Shown one piece after another: positions 7,204 to 16,053 of a stretch of 64,000 bases of DNA; positions within the stretch are counted from its first letter, which is position 1, and each line of letters starts with the position of its first letter. Both the position numbers and the translations under genes were made by a program. The notes under the pieces were generated by a model, which worked only from the letters and a program-made list of their open reading frames with translations, did no database searches and was not told the origin of the DNA. The stretch is from UTCHB3 sp964625575 (GTDB taxonomy: Bacteria > Bacteroidota > Ignavibacteria > Ignavibacteriales > Ignavibacteriaceae). The stretch covers positions 1 through 64,000 of the forward strand of contig CAZVBQ010000016.1 in assembly GCA_964625575.1 (NCBI GenBank), in the 5' to 3' direction.

Positions 7204-8571
7204 ATGAAATTTTTATTATTACTGTTTATTGTTTTTATTTTTACACCAATGGCACAAAGCTCCATCGACCGGCATTTCATGACATTCAATGCTGCCAATT
7301 CACAGTTACAATCTGATGAAGTGATCAAGGTGGTAGAGGATAATAGCGGAACATACTGGTTCGCTGAGGGAGCTGACGCAGGTAATGATGCCGTATACAG
7401 CTACCGAAACGGAATTTGGGTGAGATATGATGCATCTAATTCACCCTTGGTGGGAATTAATATTCGTGATCTGATCGTGACACCTGACAACAGAATTGTG
7501 ATCGCTACTGATAGAGGTCTTTATATTAAGGACACACAGACCTGGAGCGTAATTAATACCTCGAACTCAAATTTGCCGGCCGATGATGTAACCAGCGTCG
7601 CGGTAGATAAAACGGGAAAGTTTTGGATAGGCTTGCTGAATGTGGGTATCGCGGTTGGCTCCGGGAGTTCATTTAACTTGTTTACGGCTGCAAACGGTTT
7701 CCCGGGAATTGAGGATATCAATTTCTTCGCGATCGACGATTCGAACAATGTTTATGCCGGTGTTGATTACTATGGTTTACACCAATATAATGGTGTAACC
7801 TGGAAAGTAATTATTCCGGGAGGGATCATCCCAATGGATATGACACATGTTACCGGCGGGATGCTCGATAAGAGAAACACACTTTGGGTTGCAATAAACA
7901 AATACCCTGCGAAGGGAAGAGTTGCCTCTGTAAATGATGGGGTCGTTACATACTTCGACAGTACCGTCACCGGCAGAAGCTATCGCGCGATGTATTGGTC
8001 GGTGGTAACGGACAGTTATGATCAACCATATATTGGGACAGACAAAGGACTGCTTTACAGGATTAATGACCAGTGGAAGTGGATCGATACATCAACAGTT
8101 CCGGGTTTGCCGGCAAACGGATTCTGGAGAGGTAGCGCTGACAAGAAGAATAACATTATCTATGCCCTGAGAAACTTGAGCGTCACTTCCGGTGGTAACC
8201 ACGGTGTAGTGTTTTATAACGGCGACTCCGTCATGGTTACTTCATTGAGAGACATTCAGTCACCGGGGCACAACGGATTCAACCTTGAGCAAAACTATCC
8301 CAATCCGTTCAATCCCTCATGCAAGATCGGTTTCTCACTCCCGGTTGAATCACTGGTATCACTTGAGGTTTTTGATATGAGTGGTGTGAAGATCACCACC
8401 TTGGTCGACGGGAGGTTGCCGGCAGGTAGATATGAACGGGAGTTCGTTGTCAGCGAGAAAACCACTTTGGGAACTATCGCGTCAGGTGTATACTTTTACC
8501 GGTTAACTGCAAATGACCTGAGCAATAACATACAATTCACCGCTTCCGGAAAAATGATCTTCATGAAGTAG
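7204..8571 (+). CDS. Secreted beta-propeller protein with T9SS sorting domain
   Basis: 455 aa. The frame opens further upstream at 6961, but the ATG at 7204 is chosen because it begins a clean signal peptide (MKFLLLLFIVFIFTPMAQS); the earlier stretch overlaps the preceding gene and lacks such features. Residues about 25-350 carry two-component-regulator-propeller-like repeats of the form D-x-x-G-x-x-W-x-G/A (NSGTYWFAEG, TGKFWIGLLN, KRNTLWVAIN, IGTDKGLLY). The C-terminal 85 residues are a sorting domain with NYPNPFNPSCKI, ending KMIFMK. It is probably a secreted or surface-anchored binding protein, since no kinase or other signalling module is attached. A hairpin terminator follows the stop immediately. 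Confidence 0.85.
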   Translation: MKFLLLLFIVFIFTPMAQSSIDRHFMTFNAANSQLQSDEVIKVVEDNSGTYWFAEGADAGNDAVYSYRNGIWVRYDASNSPLVGINIRDLIVTPDNRIVIATDRGLYIKDTQTWSVINTSNSNLPADDVTSVAVDKTGKFWIGLLNVGIAVGSGSSFNLFTAANGFPGIEDINFFAIDDSNNVYAGVDYYGLHQYNGVTWKVIIPGGIIPMDMTHVTGGMLDKRNTLWVAINKYPAKGRVASVNDGVVTYFDSTVTGRSYRAMYWSVVTDSYDQPYIGTDKGLLYRINDQWKWIDTSTVPGLPANGFWRGSADKKNNIIYALRNLSVTSGGNHGVVFYNGDSVMVTSLRDIQSPGHNGFNLEQNYPNPFNPSCKIGFSLPVESLVSLEVFDMSGVKITTLVDGRLPAGRYEREFVVSEKTTLGTIASGVYFYRLTANDLSNNIQFTASGKMIFMK

Positions 8572-8577
8572 TTCTAT

Positions 8578-8603
8578 AAGGTGTTATTCAGGACACCTTT
8601 TTC
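8578..8603 (+). terminator. Intrinsic terminator of the propeller gene
   Basis: Stem AAGGTGT, 8-nt loop, stem ACACCTT running into a T-rich tract (TTTTTCTT). It starts 7 nt after the stop codon. Confidence 0.75.
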
Positions 8604-8694
8604 TTCGGCCTGATTTAGTCACTCCCCGCTGATACAGGGGCATATCCACGGGGCGAGTAGTAGGGAATTATTCAGTTAAGGGGCTCTCTTAAAA

Positions 8695-8780
8695 TGTTAG
8701 GTGTTAAATGTTATCCATTTTAGAGTGTAGAGTGTGGTGAAATTTTCTATAAACTCTACACTCCATACTCTACACTAAAC
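8695..8780. repeat. Cluster of 7-bp tandem repeats with inverted copies
   Basis: Three families of heptamers follow each other: TGTTAGG/TGTTAAA/TGTTATC at 8695-8715, TAGAGTG twice at 8721-8734, and ACTCTAC/ACTCCAT/ACTCTAC/ACTAAAC at 8753-8780. The second and third blocks are inverse complements (GAGTGTAGAGT at 8723-8733 pairs with 8753-8763), so the transcript can form an 11-bp hairpin with a 19-nt loop. The stop codon of the carboxylase gene (8775-8777) lies inside the last heptamer. The layout parallels the 8-mer arrays behind the sorting-domain genes. The rest of 8604-8694 shows nothing. Confidence 0.85.
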
Positions 8781-10430
8781 CTGAATCACTCCCACCTTAA
8801 ACTCCGGTATCTCCGGATTATTGTTAGCTGATTCTATTGAGCGGGAGATATACTCACGGGTTCTGGCGGGGTCTATGATCTCATCAACCCAAAGGCGCGC
8901 GGCAGCATGAAGCGGAGTTGACTTGCTCTCGTAGGAGTCACGGATCTCATCGTGCATCTTGAGTTTTTCTTCCTCACTTAGCTCCTTACCGGCTTTCTGA
9001 TGCTGCTTTATCTTTATATCCATCAGAACATTGGCTGCCTGGCTTCCCCCCATCACGCTGATCCGGGCGGCGGGATACGCGTAGATAAACCTCGGGTCGT
9101 AAGCTTTTCCGCACATGGCGTAGTTGCCGGCGCCATAGCTGTTACCAACTATTATCGTGATCTTCGGAACAACGCTGTTCGCCACCGCGTTTACCATCTT
9201 CGCGCCGTCTTTTATGATACCCCCATGCTCTGCTTTTGTGCCGACCATAAATCCGGTTACATCCTGCAAGAAAAGAAGTGGTATCTTCCGTTGGTTACAG
9301 TTCATTATGAAGCGCGCGGCTTTGTCGGCACTGTCGGAGTAGATAACCCCGCCCACCTGCATTTCGCCGCGGGCTGACTTCACCACAGAGCGCTGGTTGG
9401 CGACAATTCCGACTGCCCATCCGTCGATTCTAGCGTACGCGGTAATAAGCGACTTGCCGTAACCGGGTTTGTATTCGTCGATCTCCGAGCCGTCAACAAT
9501 CCGGGCGATAAGCTCGTAGGTGTCGTACTGTTTGATGGCTTCATCAGGGAGAACGCCGTATATCTCCTTCTGTTCAAAGAGAGGAGGGCGGGATTCAACC
9601 CGTGAAAAACCGGCTTTCTGTGTTTCGCCAAATTTATCGACAAGTGAACGGATCTCATCCAGGCACTCCTCGTCATTCTCCATTACATTGTCTGTAACAC
9701 CGGAAATGTTGCTCTGAACCACCGCGCCACCGAGTGATTCGTTATCGGTTACTTCGCCTATCGCGGCCTTCACCAAATGAGCGCCCGCGAGAAAAACGGA
9801 GCCCTCACCCTTTACGATCAAAGCCTCATCGCTCATGATCGGAAGGTATGCGCCGCCGGCAACACATGGACCCATAATCGCGGCTATCTGAGGAATCCCC
9901 ATCGCTGACATTTTTGCGTTGTTCCTGAAGATCCTTCCGAAGTGTTCTTTATCGGGGAAAATGTCATCCTGCAACGGGAGGAAAACCCCGGCACTGTCAA
10001 CCAGATAGATTACCGGCAAACGGTTTTCTATGGCTATCTCTTGAGCGCGAAGGTTCTTCTTGCAGCTCATAGGGAACCAGGCACCCGCTTTAACGGTGGA
10101 GTCGTTGGCTACTATCACGCAGTCACGCCCGCTTACCTTTCCGATCCCGAACACGGTTCCGGCACTTGGAGCGCCTCCCCATTCCTCGTACATGCCGTGG
10201 GCAGCGAAGGTGTTAAGTTCCATAAACCGGGAACCGGGATCGATCAACCTTGCAATTCTATCGCGCGCGGGCATCTTACCCTTTTCGCGCGTCTTTTGCA
10301 GGGCCTTCTCGCCGCCGCCTTTTTCGGTCTTTTTCCTCTCGTATTCTAATTTTCTGACGAGTTCCTTGTAGGCATCTTCTCTTACATGAAACGATTTTTC
10401 CCTTGTGATGTCAGTACCAACCTTCTTCAT
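8775..10430 (-). CDS. Acyl-CoA carboxylase carboxyltransferase (beta) subunit, methylcrotonyl-CoA type
   Basis: 551 aa, a normal length for the family. It transfers CO2 from carboxybiotin to an acyl-CoA. The VANDSTVKAGAWFP, VDSAGVFLPLQDDIFPD, EHFGRIFRN, GPCVAGGAYLPIMSDE and LGGAVVQSNISGVTD motifs place it closest to methylcrotonyl-CoA carboxylase beta (leucine breakdown). Geranyl- or propionyl-CoA as substrate cannot be excluded. The second crotonase half carries VTGFMVGTKAEHGGI and GNSYGAGNYAM, which form the acyl-CoA and oxyanion pockets. Start: ATG behind GGAAGATCA. It lies 28 bp downstream of an acyl-CoA dehydrogenase and in line with meaB, supporting branched-chain amino acid or odd-chain acyl-CoA catabolism. 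The biotin-bearing alpha subunit is not in the window. Confidence 0.92.
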   Translation of the reverse strand: MKKVGTDITREKSFHVREDAYKELVRKLEYERKKTEKGGGEKALQKTREKGKMPARDRIARLIDPGSRFMELNTFAAHGMYEEWGGAPSAGTVFGIGKVSGRDCVIVANDSTVKAGAWFPMSCKKNLRAQEIAIENRLPVIYLVDSAGVFLPLQDDIFPDKEHFGRIFRNNAKMSAMGIPQIAAIMGPCVAGGAYLPIMSDEALIVKGEGSVFLAGAHLVKAAIGEVTDNESLGGAVVQSNISGVTDNVMENDEECLDEIRSLVDKFGETQKAGFSRVESRPPLFEQKEIYGVLPDEAIKQYDTYELIARIVDGSEIDEYKPGYGKSLITAYARIDGWAVGIVANQRSVVKSARGEMQVGGVIYSDSADKAARFIMNCNQRKIPLLFLQDVTGFMVGTKAEHGGIIKDGAKMVNAVANSVVPKITIIVGNSYGAGNYAMCGKAYDPRFIYAYPAARISVMGGSQAANVLMDIKIKQHQKAGKELSEEEKLKMHDEIRDSYESKSTPLHAAARLWVDEIIDPARTREYISRSIESANNNPEIPEFKVGVIQV

Positions 10431-10458
10431 TGATCTTCCGTGGCTTCAGGTGAAAAAA

Positions 10459-11625
10459 TTATTTATCGAGCAACTGCCGTGAGATAACGATCCGCTGCAC
10501 TTCGCTTGTCCCCTCACCGATGGTGAGGAGTTTTACATCGCGATAGAACTTTTCAACGGGGAAATCCTTGATGAATCCATAGCCGCCGAAGATCTGAACC
10601 GCCTGGTTCGAGCATCTTTCGGCAACTTCACTGGCGAAAAGTTTCGCCATGGCGGCGGAGGTTCCAAGAGGTTTGCCGGCATCCTTCAGACTTGCCGCCT
10701 TGAACGTCATCAACCTCGCGGCTTCAATCTCCGTTGACATATCGGCAAACTTGAACTGGATACCCTGGAAGGCATTGATCGGTTTACCGAACTGGTGCCT
10801 CTCGCCCGAGTATTTCAGCGACTCATCGAGTGAGCCTTGTGCCAGACCAACACTGAGCGCGGCTATTGATATTCTTCCCCCTTCGAGTATCTTCATCGCC
10901 TGCTTAAATCCTTCACCCTCAACACCGATCAGATTTTCGGCAGGAATACGCATGTTGTCGAACATCAACTGACATGTGTCGCTCGCGCGCATGCCAAGTT
11001 TGTTCTCTTTTTTGTTGACGATGAATCCGGGAGTGCTGGTCTCAACGATAAATGCCGATATACCTTTGGAGTGTTTCGATTTGTCGGTTACTGCCATTAT
11101 AACGGCAACCTGGCCAACTCCACCATGCGTAATGAAAGTTTTACTGCCGTTTATCACCCACTCGTTACCGTCTTTAACGGCAGTGGTGATCATTGAAGCG
11201 GCATCGGAACCGGAGACAGATTCTGTAAGTCCCCACGCGCCTATCCACTCACCCGAGGCAAGTTTTGGGAGGTATTTCTTCTTCTGCTCTTCATTGGCAT
11301 GCATGAGGATGTGGTTGGTGCAGAGTCCGTTGTGAGCGGCGACGGTGAGTGCTACCGAAGGATCAACTTTGGCGAGCTCTTCGATGATGAGGGCGTATTC
11401 GGTATAACCGAGTCCCGAGCCGCCATAGGCTTCAGGAACAAGGATACCCATGCAGCCCATCCCCGCCAATTCTTTCACGATAGGGAAAGGAAATTTTTGT
11501 GATTCGTCGTAATCCATTACGACCGGTTTAAGCACGTTCACGGCAAAATCCCTGACCGCCTCCTGAATTGCCCGCTGTTCTTCCGTGAACTCAAGCAAAA
11601 AACTTGAACCCGGTGATGTATCCAT
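10459..11625 (-). CDS. Acyl-CoA dehydrogenase
   Basis: 388 aa FAD-dependent enzyme that makes a trans-2-enoyl-CoA and passes electrons to ETF. The three-domain family layout is clear: an N-terminal helical domain (FTEEQRAIQEAVRDFA), a beta domain with the flavin motif WGLTESVSGSD and FITHGG, and a C-terminal domain with QAVQIFGGYGFIKDFPVE and YRDVKLLTIGEGTSEVQR. The Glu in IGEGTSE is the expected catalytic base of the short-chain class. The frame can be extended 13 codons to 11664, but GGAG sits 5 nt before the ATG at 11625, so that start is used. It is likely part of the nadD-meaB-dehydrogenase-carboxylase run. Candidate substrates are isovaleryl-, isobutyryl- or short straight-chain acyl-CoA. 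Confidence 0.93.
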   Translation of the reverse strand: MDTSPGSSFLLEFTEEQRAIQEAVRDFAVNVLKPVVMDYDESQKFPFPIVKELAGMGCMGILVPEAYGGSGLGYTEYALIIEELAKVDPSVALTVAAHNGLCTNHILMHANEEQKKKYLPKLASGEWIGAWGLTESVSGSDAASMITTAVKDGNEWVINGSKTFITHGGVGQVAVIMAVTDKSKHSKGISAFIVETSTPGFIVNKKENKLGMRASDTCQLMFDNMRIPAENLIGVEGEGFKQAMKILEGGRISIAALSVGLAQGSLDESLKYSGERHQFGKPINAFQGIQFKFADMSTEIEAARLMTFKAASLKDAGKPLGTSAAMAKLFASEVAERCSNQAVQIFGGYGFIKDFPVEKFYRDVKLLTIGEGTSEVQRIVISRQLLDK

Positions 11626-11690
11626 TTGATCTCCAGTTATTATTAAATTCTTATCGCCTTCCACGCTGCCCGTATAGCGGGGGACGGATA

Positions 11691-12653
11691 TTAAACAATT
11701 TCTTTAAGGTGCTCCTTGTACTTTGCTATGATCTTGTGAGCAAGCTGATGTGGCGAGAGTTCCTTCTCGAGCACTCCCGAAATGTTGCCGTGAAGAAGTT
11801 CACTCCCTCCCGAACCCCAAAGTTCACGGAGGATCTCGCTTTCTACAATCTCTTCAAGTCTGTTTTTCGCCCGCTCTTTGCGTCGCAGTTCAAGCTTACC
11901 AGTAGTTTCAAGATGTTCCCTGTGCTTAAGAATTTCCGAGCCAACCTCTTCGATCCCCTTGTTCTCGTGGGCAGAGGTTTTAACCACAGCGGGCCACCAT
12001 GTGTGTTCATCGTGTTCCCGGAACTGAAGCATGGTTTTAATTGAAGCAACAGCCTGTTCAGCACCGGGTCGGTCGCCTTTGTTCAGCACATAAAAATCAG
12101 CGATCTCCATCAGTCCGGCTTTCATCGCCTGAACCGTGTCACCGGATTCAGGTACAAGCACCACGATTGTGGTATCGGCGGCTTTTGCTATATCAAGCTC
12201 CGATTGCCCCACACCCACGGTTTCATAAATAATAATGTCGTATCCCGCGGCATCAAGGATGTCGGATGCGTCAACTGTTTTGCCGCTTAGTCCACCAAGA
12301 CTTCCACGGGTCGCCATGCTACGGATAAAAACACCATCAAGGTTGGTAACCTCTGTCATCCTGACCCGGTCACCGAGAAGCGCGCCTCCGGTGAATGGAC
12401 TTGTGGGATCAACAGCTATCACTGCAACAGTATAACCCTGTTTTCTGAACCATTTTACGAGCTGAAGAGTGAGCGTGCTCTTCCCCGCCCCGGGTGGTCC
12501 GGTGATGCCGACCTTGTACGACTTGCCGGTAAATTTGTGTATCTGTTCGAGTATCTCGACGGAGCCTTCGTAACCCGACTCGATGAATGTTATCGCCCGG
12601 GCCACACTCCTTTTATCTTTAGAGAGTATTTTCTCAATGTCAATCTGAGGCAT
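11691..12653 (-). CDS. meaB: Methylmalonyl-CoA mutase-associated GTPase MeaB
   Basis: 320 aa G3E-family P-loop GTPase that protects and reloads the cobalamin of methylmalonyl-CoA mutase. Motifs seen: Walker A GPPGAGKST (about 52-60), AVDPTSPFTGGALLGDRVRM (switch I), FIRSMATRGSLGGLS, a switch-II-like IIYETVGVGQSE, and the guanine-specificity NKGD. The start overlaps the nadD stop by one base (TGATG). The mutase itself is not in the window. With the carboxylase and dehydrogenase downstream, the cluster points to propionyl-CoA/methylmalonyl-CoA handling. A 65-bp gap separates it from the dehydrogenase. Confidence 0.95.
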   Translation of the reverse strand: MPQIDIEKILSKDKRSVARAITFIESGYEGSVEILEQIHKFTGKSYKVGITGPPGAGKSTLTLQLVKWFRKQGYTVAVIAVDPTSPFTGGALLGDRVRMTEVTNLDGVFIRSMATRGSLGGLSGKTVDASDILDAAGYDIIIYETVGVGQSELDIAKAADTTIVVLVPESGDTVQAMKAGLMEIADFYVLNKGDRPGAEQAVASIKTMLQFREHDEHTWWPAVVKTSAHENKGIEEVGSEILKHREHLETTGKLELRRKERAKNRLEEIVESEILRELWGSGGSELLHGNISGVLEKELSPHQLAHKIIAKYKEHLKEIV

Positions 12654-13225
12654 CAGAGATATATTTTTTCCTGTTTAATAAATTCAACAACGAGACGGGG
12701 CACAAGATAATCTATCGAGAGACCCGCTCTTATTCTCTCCCTGATCTCAGTTGAGCTAATCTCGATCGTGGGAGAATCGACAAATATCGCCTGCTCGAAG
12801 AACCGGTTCCGTTTGTCCGGGTGATCCCTTTTGCGGGTCAGAACGACAAGTTTTGCCTCTTTAACGATGTCATCGGCGCGGTACCATTTGTCGAAATCGA
12901 TCAGATTGTCGAAGCCGATCACCAATTCCAGTTCGCTGTATTTTTTCTTAAGCTCCATTATCGTGTCGTAAGTGTAAGACACGCCCCCCTTACGGAGTTC
13001 AAGGTCGCTGATCTCGTAACCGGTGTTGTTGCCGATGGCGAGTTGCAGCATTTTAATTCTTGTATCACCATCCAGAAGGTCGGGAGCCTTCACTTTGAAG
13101 GGTGAAATGTTGCAGGGCATTAAAACTATTTTTTCAAGTTTCCTGAGTTCTTTTAACCTTTGGGACGTAATAAGATGCCCGAAATGGACGGGATTGAAAG
13201 TACCGCCGAAAAGTCCAACTGCCAT
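12653..13225 (-). CDS. nadD: Nicotinate-nucleotide adenylyltransferase
   Basis: 190 aa. Adenylates nicotinate mononucleotide to deamido-NAD in the NAD biosynthesis pathway; cytoplasmic. It has the nucleotidyltransferase signature GGTFNPVHFGHL near the N-terminus with the (T/H)xGH motif, and the C-terminal ISSTEIRERI motif that binds ATP phosphates. The length is normal. The start overlaps the upstream stop (TAATG) and its own stop overlaps meaB, so it is translated as part of a coupled three-gene string. Confidence 0.95.
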   Translation of the reverse strand: MAVGLFGGTFNPVHFGHLITSQRLKELRKLEKIVLMPCNISPFKVKAPDLLDGDTRIKMLQLAIGNNTGYEISDLELRKGGVSYTYDTIMELKKKYSELELVIGFDNLIDFDKWYRADDIVKEAKLVVLTRKRDHPDKRNRFFEQAIFVDSPTIEISSTEIRERIRAGLSIDYLVPRLVVEFIKQEKIYL

Positions 13226-13926
13226 TACAATAGTTCTTTATATTCTACAAAAAGTTCGGTAAATCTGTCGTGCATCTCAAAGCTGCACGCGGGGATGCTC
13301 TCCTTTGATGAGAGAAAATCATAGAGCCCACGGAAATCTTTTGCTGCCCTGACAACCAGACCCGAAGTGGTGACGAGCGGCCTTGATTCGAGCCGTGTCA
13401 GCACTTTTAGAAATCCGCTCCACGATTCATTGAGCGCGGGGATCGCCTCTTTCTCTCCCGCTTCAAAATGGTTGAACGCCAGCGATGAGACTCCCCCGTT
13501 CATCGACTTCGCCACGAGTGCCACTTCATCCTCCTGATCGGCGAGCGCGGAGATGAAATTGTAGTCGTTTGTGGTAAGACCCATCACGAACGGATTAACG
13601 GCGATCAACATGCCATGATCCGTTATCAGCTCCTGGGCTATTTCACCGGTTATCTCGTGCACATTCTCTCCGTCGTGGAAAATTATCTCCGGATCATCGA
13701 ACCGCTGGAGCTCATCAAGTCCACCGGCACCGATATCGAACTGGTGCAGAAGCACTATCGATCTGCCGCACTTACCCCAGGAACGCACAATTTCCATCTG
13801 GTTGATCAGCAGGTTCCGGTAAAGGGCGGAAGTGCCTGCCTTGTCAAGACCGGGGAATTCGTCCACTTCAAACTGGTTGAAGACTGGTTTAGGGACGAAA
13901 AAAAGGACTCCAAGGGGTTTTTGCAT
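13225..13926 (-). CDS. Conserved hypothetical protein, possibly GT-A-fold (DUF2064-like)
   Basis: 233 aa, soluble, without signal peptide or membrane segment. The order of motifs vaguely resembles the DUF2064/TIGR04282 transferase-like family: an early PGLDKAGTSALYRNLL, a middle LIAVNPFVMGL (where the family has a G-[ST]-D-x-P strand) and a later AKSMNGGVSSLAF (where the family has D-G-G-Y). The acidic metal-binding residues are replaced, so if related it is divergent and probably not a metal-dependent transferase. It is translationally coupled to nadD by TAATG. The ATG at 13926 has no obvious ribosome site. Function unknown. Confidence 0.7.
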   Translation of the reverse strand: MQKPLGVLFFVPKPVFNQFEVDEFPGLDKAGTSALYRNLLINQMEIVRSWGKCGRSIVLLHQFDIGAGGLDELQRFDDPEIIFHDGENVHEITGEIAQELITDHGMLIAVNPFVMGLTTNDYNFISALADQEDEVALVAKSMNGGVSSLAFNHFEAGEKEAIPALNESWSGFLKVLTRLESRPLVTTSGLVVRAAKDFRGLYDFLSSKESIPACSFEMHDRFTELFVEYKELL

Positions 13927-13988
13927 CGGATCCGGGGAAAATTGAAAGAAAATTTTCAGGGTGTAAGTTAACGAATTTTACGGAAATC

Positions 13989-14804
13989 TTAAAGAGGCTT
14001 AATGAATCGCAATTTAGTGAACGCGAGGCGGTATATTTCTTCTGAGGCAGAAACGATAAGTTCCCTGAGATTGGGTGTATTGTCAGATTCGCCGGTCTCA
14101 TCTTCGACGGGTGTTTTGAGTGCCGCGGTGATCAGCCTGACCTTTTCGATCCTGATGGCATAGACGATCGACCTGCTCACAATTATCATAATGGTAAGAT
14201 TTATGAGGTTCATCCCTGTTTCGAGGGCGATCCAGTTCCAGATGGCGTGAGAAATGCCGGGGAATGGAAAAGCGAGGAGAAAAACGATCATCTTGTTCCT
14301 GATGATCCTCCCCAGAAAGAGCCACAGCAGGATAAAAAGAAAATTCTGCACGGCGTGCATCGGAGCGATAACAATGCTTCGCTCTATCATTTTTGCCACG
14401 GCAGAACCGTTTCCGCCGTTCACTGAAGCGAAAAGGAGATTTTCAAAAAAGGCGAAACCGAGTCCAACAGCTATCGCGAGAAAAATGGAATCGAGAAGTT
14501 CCTCACTTTTCATCAGGCGAATGGCAATGATGGTTGTTACTCCCTTCGCCACTTCCTCGATGAAAGGTGAAACGAAGATTGAGCGGTTGTGCCCTGTGTA
14601 CATGAATGACGCGAGATCATAAACCTGCGACATCGCCCATTGGATGGATATTGTGAAGAGTATGGATATAAGTCCGCATATAAGGGCGGGGGCAATGAAT
14701 CCCCTCCCCTCCCTGAAACTGTACTGATCGAAGATGGTGTAGAATTTAAAGAAGAGGGCGGAGACAACTCCGCCCGTTAATATCATCAGGACCGCGTCAA
14801 GCAA
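13989..14804 (-). CDS. PrsW-family intramembrane metalloprotease
   Basis: 271 aa multi-pass membrane protein, about seven hydrophobic segments. The PrsW/CAAX-protease-like motifs are present in order: FIEEVAKG (Glu-Glu pair), LGFAFFENLLF (Glu-Asn), APMHAVQN (His) and GISHAIWNW (His). In characterised relatives PrsW clips an anti-sigma factor, but no anti-sigma gene is adjacent here, so the substrate is unknown. The longest frame begins with TTG at 14804. An ATG at 14786 is an alternative, and neither has a convincing ribosome site. It follows the ABC permease stop by 6 bp. The last roughly 60 residues are a soluble charged tail. Confidence 0.85.
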   Translation of the reverse strand: MLDAVLMILTGGVVSALFFKFYTIFDQYSFREGRGFIAPALICGLISILFTISIQWAMSQVYDLASFMYTGHNRSIFVSPFIEEVAKGVTTIIAIRLMKSEELLDSIFLAIAVGLGFAFFENLLFASVNGGNGSAVAKMIERSIVIAPMHAVQNFLFILLWLFLGRIIRNKMIVFLLAFPFPGISHAIWNWIALETGMNLINLTIMIIVSRSIVYAIRIEKVRLITAALKTPVEDETGESDNTPNLRELIVSASEEIYRLAFTKLRFIKPL

Positions 14805-14810
14805 CCGGTA

Positions 14811-16052
14811 CTAACTCCTGAGCCAGTTCATCAGTTCCTTGAAGCTGGGCAGTTTCCCGTAGGAGAGGATACCGATCCTGAATATCTTCACTGAAACCTT
14901 TATCACAAGCGCGATACTAAGAACGAGAATACCCATGGCGATAAGGTGCTCGTAGAGCGGGATCTCAACCACGTTCATTCTGGCGATCATCACCAATGGG
15001 GAGGTGAAAGGAATATAAGCGAATATCTTCACCAATTCCTGATCAGGGTTCTGGATTATTGGCATCAAAAGCACTACAGGAAAGATTATCAGCAGCGTAA
15101 GATAACTGGTGATCTGCTGGGCTTCCTGCTCGGTGTTAACAATCGAGCCGACACCGACGAAGATCGACACATAAAATAAGAACGCCAGCAGGAAATAAGG
15201 AATTACGATGTGCAGGTTCTGAAACACCGATGTTGTGGCAAGTAGAGGCCCCGCGTAACCGACGGCGAGCAGTGCCCAAATGCCCATCTGGGTGAGCACG
15301 AGCATCGTTAGCCCCAGCACTTTACCCAACAACAGGTCATCAGGACGGCAACTTGAAAGAATGATCTCGATAAGCCTGTTCGACTTTTCCTCAACAAGAC
15401 TGCGCACAAGCGAACCACCTGTGAACATGATAATGAAGAAAAGTGCCATGATGATAACGAATGTGGAAAAGAACTGCCGCTGGAAGTTTATCTCTTCTGA
15501 TCCTTCCAGGGTTACCTTTACCGAACGGAGGTTCACTTCATGGGTCAGCGAGTCGAGAAGTCCCTTGGAAAGATTCTCTTTCACCAGCATCTTTTCCCGC
15601 CGGATGTTGTTGAACTTCGAGTCAATGATGTTCAGATCACGGAAATTGCCCATCGACTTGCTGCGGAACTCGAGCCTCAAACCTGAATCGGCTTTTTCAT
15701 ATATATAGATGTATCCTTCGAGTACCTTGTTATTGAATACTGAGTCGTCGAGGCGTTTCTTGGTCGCCGTTACCCCGCCTTGCATAACAGTGGTCTTCGG
15801 AATAAGATATCTCGGCTGACCGTTCTCGAGTTTCTCCTTCTCAAGCTGCGTCCGGAGGGAGTTCTCATAAATGCCGGTTGAGTCGAGTATTGTTATTGCC
15901 TTTGGGGCATCGGAATCCTTGTCAGCCAACAGGGTTGGAAGGAGTGAAAAAACAATAAATATTATGGGGGTGACCACCACTGAAATGATGAACTCTTTCG
16001 ACATCAGTTTCTGTAGATACTCCCACCTCGCAACCTCAAATGCTTTTTTCAT
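14811..16052 (-). CDS. ABC-2 type transporter permease (NatB-like)
   Basis: 413 aa. Membrane half of an ABC exporter, with one N-terminal membrane segment, a large extracytoplasmic domain (about residues 45-190) and six C-terminal segments. The cytoplasmic loop SLVEEKSNRLIEIILSSCRP is characteristic of the NatB/YhaP permease family. The frame could extend 21 codons upstream into the ATPase gene, but the ATG at 16052 has a strong GGGAGGTGAG site and lies 1 nt after the ATPase stop. The pair is certainly one transcription unit. Substrate unknown; family members export Na+ or toxic compounds. Confidence 0.92.
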   Translation of the reverse strand: MKKAFEVARWEYLQKLMSKEFIISVVVTPIIFIVFSLLPTLLADKDSDAPKAITILDSTGIYENSLRTQLEKEKLENGQPRYLIPKTTVMQGGVTATKKRLDDSVFNNKVLEGYIYIYEKADSGLRLEFRSKSMGNFRDLNIIDSKFNNIRREKMLVKENLSKGLLDSLTHEVNLRSVKVTLEGSEEINFQRQFFSTFVIIMALFFIIMFTGGSLVRSLVEEKSNRLIEIILSSCRPDDLLLGKVLGLTMLVLTQMGIWALLAVGYAGPLLATTSVFQNLHIVIPYFLLAFLFYVSIFVGVGSIVNTEQEAQQITSYLTLLIIFPVVLLMPIIQNPDQELVKIFAYIPFTSPLVMIARMNVVEIPLYEHLIAMGILVLSIALVIKVSVKIFRIGILSYGKLPSFKELMNWLRS

Positions 16053-16053
16053 C

